Below, piece after piece: positions 57,501 to 64,000 of a stretch of 64,000 bases of DNA (within the stretch, counting starts at the first letter, position 1; each line of letters begins with the position of its first letter). Under the pieces are notes generated by a model, which searched no databases, was not told where the DNA came from, and saw nothing but the letters and a program-made list of their open reading frames with translations. This DNA comes from Brachypodius melanocephalos (Eukaryota > Chordata > Aves > Passeriformes > Pycnonotidae): NCBI GenBank assembly GCA_013398615.1, contig VZSR01003022.1, positions 4,882,810-4,946,809 of the forward strand. The letters are read 5' to 3'. The position numbers and the translations under genes were made by a program.

Positions 57501-60500
57501 GGAGCAGAGAGTGGCTGCCACACGGAGAAGGAGAGACAAATTGTCTTGAACTGCTGTCGGCTCCTCACCCGTATCCTGCCTTACATCTTCGAGGACCCAG
57601 ACTGGAGAGGTTTCTTCTGGTCAACTGTCCCTGGGGCTGGCCGAGGAGGGGTCTGTCTCTTGTGTCTTATTCTTCTTTCTGGAGGGTGATGGGGAGGCTG
57701 CAGTGAGGAGACACTATGTATATTTGGGGGCAATTTTATTCCAGTTATTTCTTTGTGGTCAGAAATTAGATGGCACTTTCTAAATTCTTTCTCTTCCTTT
57801 GGTTCTTGCTGCATCTTCTGAATGTTTCACTTGTGTGTATAGCTGTAGGAGGGTACTGATATGTGAGAAAGAGCTTCTCCAGTACAACTGGAGGTATGAC
57901 TCAATTAATATGAGAGCTGTACTGAAGGCTGTGTGACTTTCTTAGACTGAAATGTCCTTGTTCCATTAATTACAGTTGATTTAAGTTTCAAATCAAAATG
58001 CAACAGGGTATTGTTTGCACTAATTTTACAGTGTCACATTTAAAGTGAACAGTGCCAGAGAAACTCTTGGCATCATGTCTCAATACTCTGCTTATGAGCT
58101 GAGTGATACAGTTTTAACTGGGGGTCTAACCTGGGAGATGAAGTCTACAACTGAGCAAGAGCGGTTAAAGAGTGGTTCTGTTCTGGCTCTGTCTCTGACA
58201 TCCATAACCCTGCGGAGTATCTCAGCCTCCCCACATTACTCTGGAGAGCAAGCACAATAGCACTCTTTTGCATCTATCAGAGGAACGGAGTGAAAGTGCT
58301 TTAGGATCTTCTGCAAATAGGAGGAGTAGCAGCACTGAGAGCACGGCTGAGTTATACCAGGAGTATGTATTTGCCTGCTTGGTCCCTCAGCAGCTGCTCT
58401 GTGCTTAGAGAGCCCTCCCTTATGAGTTTCTGATCTGCAGGTCAGTGTGGCTGTACTGAAGAACGTGGTTCTCCTGAGTCTAAGAGCAGTGGCTTTGGGG
58501 AGAGTTACGACGGGTTGGCAGTGGTTGGTACAGTGTAAACTGGCAGCTCTTACTGTCTCTATCTGTCACCTCTAATCTTCTTTTTCTGGGGGCATGTCAA
58601 AAGGAAGTTCTGGGTGGTGAAAAGGGAAGTCTTTGCTAGTCCTGCTTTGTGATTTGTGTGATTGGGCGGGTGGTTGTCCATCCTTTCACCTCTGCAGAGG
58701 TCAGGGTGTGCTGGAGAGGCTTAACAATGGAGGAACTTTTTTTGGGAAGGAACATGCAGGGGTGCCTGGTGCTTTGATCCAGCCAGGCTGCTGTTACTCC
58801 TGTTTTTCCACTTTGTTCAGCACCTAGAAGAGAGTTTCTCAGCCTCAGGGTGGTAGGGTCATCCCAAGGTGATCCAGCCCAGTCCACCTGTGCTGTGTTG
58901 GGGAACCCTCCTGAGTGTGGGTGGAGCTGTTCAGTGTGCTCAGTCATTTAACCAAGTGCATTTAACCTGTAAGGCTCGGATAACAAATACAGCCCTGAGG
59001 TGTTAGGGAAACTAGGATCACATATAATCTGGGGCAACAACTTTTCTGTCTGGTGGCTGATTTCTGTCTGGGAACTGAAGATGATGGTATGCCTAGACTC
59101 TTAGTAAATATCTCTGTGATTATCCTTCACCTGCTTTATGATGGAGTGATAGATGGCAGAGCTCCGTGGAGCCATGGCTTCTCCTTCCTCTATGGGAGTC
59201 TGTGTTGTGTTGAGATCTACTGTTTTGTTGTGTGTCACTGGATGTAGATGGTACCTGCAGCCTGCAGGGACATTTTTTTCTGGCAGTTGAGATACTCTTA
59301 GCAAAAATCACTCTTGGGAAAGAAATCCACTTGGACCCTAATGGTTGTCATTTCACCCCTTGTGCTCTCGACTGTGAGCACAAGTCAAAGCTGGCTCTGT
59401 CCATCCTCTCTGTGCCTGTTCTTACATCCGGGCTCTGTTTGTGGTATCCTCCCTGCTGTCACTGAGACAGATTCAGAGCCACACAGACCATTATCTCCAT
59501 AGCTGCCTGCTGTGATTGAAGAGGTGTGTGTTGTGCTCGGGCTAACAGAGGCCTGGCTGAGGTAGATAAGCTCCTGCCATTTCTGCTCTCTGCCTTTCCC
59601 TCCAGCACCGGTGTGTGGTGGGAAGGCCTCCCAAGCAGGATGCTCTTTGACAGGCAGGATCTGGCAAGGTTTCCCGTGGCAACGGCTGCAGAGGAGTAGC
59701 CATGCGTGCTTGGAGAGATTTCTTTGAATGCTGGAGATGGCACAGTCCTCTCTGCTGTCGTGCTCACTCTGCTGTGGCAGGCTGGGGCAGCTCCTTGCCT
59801 AATGCACACAGCTTCACCCTGTTCTGTCACCTCCAGTTCTGGGCAGCCCATGCAGAAAGAACTTTGAGGGGTTTTATGCCTTATTGCTGCTGGTTGGCTT
59901 CTCCCTATTGCTGCCTCTGTGCACCATCCAAATCACCCTCCTTCATGAATATAAAACCCTCTTCTCTGTCAATGCTTCCCTTTCCTTCTTCTTCAAGAAG
60001 TCAGGCCATGTGGCAAGGTGTACCCAGTCCTACTCTTCTTTTTCCCTCACATCTCCAGGCCTTTGTCTGCTCAGTTTGCTGTCATTAAAGACCTTATTCC
60101 TGTTTAGTCATCACCATCCAGGGGGAAATTTCTTTCCTGTACTGTCTGGGGTTTTGTTCCTTTGTTCCTTTTGTTCCCTCCTGTTCCTGTGTAATGTCTT
60201 GCCTCCCTATGTGTTTTTGGGGAGTGTATCTTCTTGTACTGTGGCATACTGGTGTTACTGTGTGCTCTTTGCTTACCCGGAACTGACAATGCTCTTCTGT
60301 TTGTCACTTCAGGGAGATGAAGATGATGAAAATGCCCGGCCGCTGGCCGAGTCGTTGCTCCTCGCTGTCACCGATCTGCTCTTCTGTCCTGACTTCACTG
60401 TGCAGAGCCACCGGAGGAGCACAGTGGTGAGCTGAAAGTTGAATCATGAGATTATCTGCATAGAGGCAGATTAGCTGCATGGTGGGGGGAACTTGGAAAA

Positions 60501-63500
60501 CCCCAGCAGCTTCCTGCAAGCCTGCAGGGAGGAAAATACAGGTTGCTGAGCTTAAGCCCACAGTGAGTAATATTGATCATCATTTCGGGTTCATGGTATG
60601 GTGTCTGTGCCTTCTAAAACAAATGTTCTGGGGATGGGTCTCAAATGGAGTGGTTGGCAACTACTCCCAGGAAAAGGTGGTTGTGCTGGCAAACAGTTGC
60701 TCTTCTGTTGTTGCCAGCAGAGCAGAGACCTTTAGCACCTTGTTCCTTTCTCTGGCAGTTTGGTGCAGTCCGGGGCAGGAAGCAGCTGTTTGCCTGCTCG
60801 CGTGTGCTGTGATCTAAATGAGTAGATGGCCTCTGTTGTGCCTTTCCCCCTCTTCTCTCTCTTTGTATCATGGCAGCAAAGACATATAAATATGTTCTGA
60901 TCCTTATGATGATAGTACTTCAGAGGAATTTTCTGAAGAAGGGATCTCCTACTAGGTGTGCTAAGAACAGAGAACAGATTGTGGTACATCTCCCACCTTC
61001 TTTCTCTCTGCCAGTGACTCTTGTGTTTTCTGTGGGTTCAGTCTATAAACAAAAAAACAGTGCTCCTTTTTGGGATAGATCTGACACAAACTGAAAATGA
61101 GAATGCTAAACCATGGTGTGTTTGATGGCTGCAAAGTTCCTTGAAGATCTGAGTACTGCATTGGTTGCTTGGAGTTTCTGAGTAGTAGAAAGAGTTGAAA
61201 TCTGTCACCCAGGGCTGAAGGGGCAAGGCTGGATCAGAGTTACCCATAAGCTATGAGTAAGTTGTGCTGAAACAGATGGACTTGCTGTCTAGTGTTGTCA
61301 CCTGGTATGGATTGCACAAGTCAGGGTGACAATGGGTTTTCCTGAGAGAGCCTCCCCCCACCACTTGCACCTGTGATTTTTCCCTTGCCAGCAGCCAGAC
61401 TGGTTTTTCAGGGTTCTGGGCAACTGGAATTAGACACTGAGATTGTGAATGATTTATGTTCCTTGCTGCTGGCTGCCCATCTGCTGCCTGCAGCCTCTGT
61501 AGTCTTTGCTGAGCTGACTTTCCCTCTCTGGGCTTGGTCTGACTGTAGCTTAAGAGCAGAGAGATGGGTACCACCTCCTCATGTTCATGGCAGAGCAGCA
61601 TGTGGCCCCAGAGATACAGGTCATGGTGGACGTTGGCTGAAGTACCACTGAGTAAAGAGGAAGAATTGTGAGAGAATGGGCAAAGGAGACACAGGACTGA
61701 CCCATACTCTTACTGAAGTCAGCCCTAAAATTACAGCTGGAAGTGTGTGTTCCCTCCATCATGCACAGTACTTGTATCTCTGTGTTTTATCTCTTGCTTG
61801 CAAAGGCTGAGCTCTTTGAAGACATCAGCACCTGCTTTTTCAGGTCTGGGGTGGAGCTTCTGTATGATTCAACTGTCTGGATGTTTCTCTGCTGTTATTT
61901 CCTAGAGAGAGGAGCTGAACTGCCTTGGATATATCACCATTGCTGCCAATTCTGGCTCCTGCCTTCTGTGATTCAACCTCTTATTTCTCCCACAGGACAC
62001 AGCAGAAGATATCCACTCCATTGACAGCTGTGAGTACATCTGGGAGGCGGGAGTGGGCTTTGCTCATTCTCCACAGCCCAATTACATCCATGACTTGAAT
62101 AGGTAAGAGCTTCTGCTAAAGCAGAATGGAAAGAAACTGGGCTCAGGAGAGGGCGATCTGGGGGAGATGAGCTCTCTTTTCCTCCTCGAGTATCCGTGAT
62201 TCCCCAGGAGCTTTCTGCTTGCTCCTTTCTGAGATAACAGGACTGACAACACAGAAAAAACCACAGCTGACCTTTTGAATAGCTTTTCGTAATATAAAAT
62301 GGGAGTCGGACTGTCCTCAGCAGGAACTGGGAAAACCCTGCTGTTCTGGAAACGCCAAGGAGCTCTGTACTAGATTTCTTTCTTGTAAGGCAGCAATTCT
62401 GCTGAGCTTTGTGCCAGTGACAGCAGTATGGCTTAGGAAATGAAATGGGCGTAGCTCTTTCTTGAAAGGACTTTATAGATGGGACTGAGCCTTCCTTATG
62501 TGTTGTTGTGGTGATTGTGCCTCCTATGCCCAGTCCCTCGTCCTGAATGTCTCCAGGCCTTTACTTCTCCTTCCAGGACAGAGCTGCTGAAGCTGCTGCT
62601 GACCTGTTTCTCTGAGGCCATGTACCTGCCTCCCTCCTCAGACAGCAGCAACACCAACCCCTGGGTACAGTTTTTCTGCTCTACAGAGAACAGGTGAGGG
62701 TAGAGGGTGGGAGCCTGGGTGCCAGGGGAAGAAATACCTTCAAATCTGTTCCATGGAGTATTTTGGTAATGGGGAACCATAGGGCTTGTTATCTCCAATG
62801 TCCAGGGGCTGTTCTTTTACTTGGTCCCTGTCTCATACACACCCCATTAGTATTTCTGCTTAGTGAGAAGTGTTCCTCAGCAGCAAAAGGAGAGTCTGAG
62901 CACGGTGCCCACTGGAGTTTGCTGCAGGATTGATCCCTGCCCTGTGGGAAATGGCAGGTCCGTTCCCTGCTGTAGACCCTGTTCCCTTGGGAAGGGGATG
63001 TGGTGTTGGTAGCGGATGAATGCCGCCCTCTAGTGACATTGTACCTCTGGGCCTTGCAGCTCCTCAGGTGACACTCACTCACCGTAGGGGAGCACATACC
63101 CGGCTAGAGGCTGAAGAGATATAGTTTTGTCTTTCCAGAGGCTAGAGAGCTTTGAGGTCCTTTCCCGTATTTACATTTTGCACAAGATTCCTCTGGAAGC
63201 CCACGTGGCCTTTTTCACCTCCCCTCCCCTCTCAGCTGTAGTCCAGGAGCCCAGCTGGGAGCTGGAGTGTGTGCTCTGGGGTCTGGGCTGCTCACTCATG
63301 GGCTGCTCTCACAGGTTAGAGAAGATGATTGTGTTTTTTCATGGCCCCAGACTCTTGGGGAGAGATATGCCTGTCCCTCTCCAAGGCAGTGCTTTTATTT
63401 CCTGCTGCTGCCTTCTGAGAGCATTTTCTCCTCCTCAGACATGCACTCCCACTCTTCACCTCACTCCTGAACGTTGTCTGTGCCTATGACCCCGTGGGTT

Positions 63501-63661
63501 ATGGGATTCCTTACAATCACCTGCTTTTCTCTGACTACCGTGAGCCGCTGGTGGAGGAGGCAGCCCAGGTGCTGATCGTCACCTTGGACTACGACAGCTC
63601 CACCAGTTCAAGTCCCACTGTGGATGGCACAACCACTGGCACAGCCATGGATGATGTGGAT
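48092..63661 (+). CDS. HID1: HID1, trans-Golgi dense-core vesicle biogenesis protein, 5' part (7 exons), open at right edge
   Basis: Plus-strand coding exons 48092-48157, 55043-55192, 57480-57650, 60313-60426, 61996-62102, 62577-62693 and 63439-63661 encode 316 codons in frame. The last exon ends at GTGAGT, and the gene continues beyond the window. Human HID1 has about 788 residues. The start MGSADSKLNFRKAVIQLTTK has Gly2 for N-myristoylation, which anchors this peripheral protein to Golgi membranes. Other near-identical blocks are DAFWDQFWADTATSVQDVFA, EDPDWRGFFWSTVPGAGRGG, CEYIWEAGVGFAHSPQPNY, NPWVQFFCSTENRHALPLF and CAYDPVGYGIPYNHLLFSDY. HID1 is required for sorting of secretory and neuropeptide cargo into dense-core vesicles at the trans-Golgi. 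The exon 3 donor is the weak GTCTGT, and at that junction one Gln of the human protein is absent. No later exon was found between 63662 and 64000. Confidence 0.97.
48158..55042 (+). other. HID1: HID1 intron 1, 6.9 kb
   Basis: The left end lies in the CpG island. A 20-base segment, GGCCCTGGCCAGGCTCTCCC, occurs twice near 48320-48375. A (CA)n tract lies at 51724-51744. No nested gene or RNA was recognised. Confidence 0.7.
51724..51744 (+). repeat. (CA)n microsatellite
   Basis: About ten CA units in HID1 intron 1. Confidence 0.95.
55193..57479 (+). other. HID1: HID1 intron 2, 2.3 kb
   Basis: No exon, RNA gene or recognisable repeat was seen. Confidence 0.6.
57651..60312 (+). other. HID1: HID1 intron 3, 2.7 kb
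   Basis: It opens with the weak donor GTCTGT and closes with CACTTCAG. No nested gene or recognisable repeat was seen. Confidence 0.6.
60427..61995 (+). other. HID1: HID1 intron 4, 1.6 kb
   Basis: Flanked by GTGAGC and TCCCACAG. No nested gene or recognisable repeat was seen. The next introns (62103-62576, 62694-63438) are short and likewise empty. Confidence 0.6.
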
Positions 63662-64000
63662 GTGAGTGATACTGGAATCTCTATTTGCTGCTCTCCTGAA
63701 CTCACTGGGGTCCTCTCACACCAGCTTGTATTGAATGTTGAGTTGTAGGACCCAGCACTGCTACTCCACTTGCAGTCTGCTGTTTCTGTTCCAATCCCGC
63801 TTCAGTCCTGTAGTCACTAAAGACCTATACATGGCCAAAATACTAGATTTTGGTCACTGATTTGAATCAGTGGACTTGAGGAGCATGTAAGTGAAAAGTC
63901 TCTGACTTTACTATTCTATGCAGTGCTCTGTCTCCTTGCATTTAAAGCTGGATCATTCAGAGGAGAAAGCTGAAGTGAGAGACCTTGGTGGTTATACTTC

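Noticed and set aside
63127..63489. Plus-strand frame after TTTCCAG as an additional HID1 exon
   Set aside because: HID1 exons 6 and 7 join in frame and give a protein collinear with the human one. This segment has no counterpart.

Overview
The window is vertebrate nuclear DNA, most likely from a bird. It has spliced genes with GT-AG introns, CpG-rich promoters, polyadenylation signals, Pol III tRNA genes and several short 3' fragments of CR1-type LINEs, the typical avian interspersed repeat. The gene order (HID1, CDR2L, MRPL58, Arg tRNAs, ATP5PD, KCTD2, read from right to left) is the order I recall for human 17q25.1. In birds this segment is expected on the chromosome 18 equivalent. I cannot name the species.

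Layout. KCTD2 (minus strand, about 1.4-7.1 kb) and ATP5PD (plus strand, 7.6-9.6 kb) are head to head and share a CpG-rich promoter. A nine-exon Cys-loop channel gene of the 5-HT3 receptor type lies tail to tail with ATP5PD (minus strand, 10.6-14.5 kb). From 15.6 to 19.7 kb there is a cluster of six arginine-type tRNA loci: four look intact (anticodons TCG, CCT, CCT, TCT) and two are decayed. MRPL58, the mitochondrial GGQ peptidyl-tRNA hydrolase, follows on the minus strand (20.5-22.6 kb). CDR2L (minus strand, 27.4-44.8 kb) is spread out by a 12.2 kb first intron. HID1 starts divergently at 48.1 kb on the plus strand. Its first seven coding exons are present and it runs off the right edge.

All six protein models were rebuilt exon by exon with GT-AG junctions, and the reading frames close exactly: KCTD2 236 aa, ATP5PD 161 aa, 5-HT3-like channel 416 aa, MRPL58 195 aa, CDR2L 463 aa, HID1 316 codons and open at the edge. 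The genes do not form one pathway. Two serve mitochondria (ATP synthase peripheral stalk, mitoribosome rescue), the tRNAs serve cytosolic translation, KCTD2 is a cullin-3 adaptor type protein, CDR2L is a coiled-coil protein and HID1 acts at the trans-Golgi.

The most unusual items are the 5-HT3-like channel, which keeps the whole pLGIC architecture but lacks several serotonin-box residues and has no counterpart I know of at this place in mammals, and the Arg tRNA cluster. The cluster holds an anticodon-switched copy (CCT body, TCT anticodon) and a copy changed only by transitions, with anticodon TTG, whose helices still pair through G-U wobbles. I found no previously undescribed multi-gene system.
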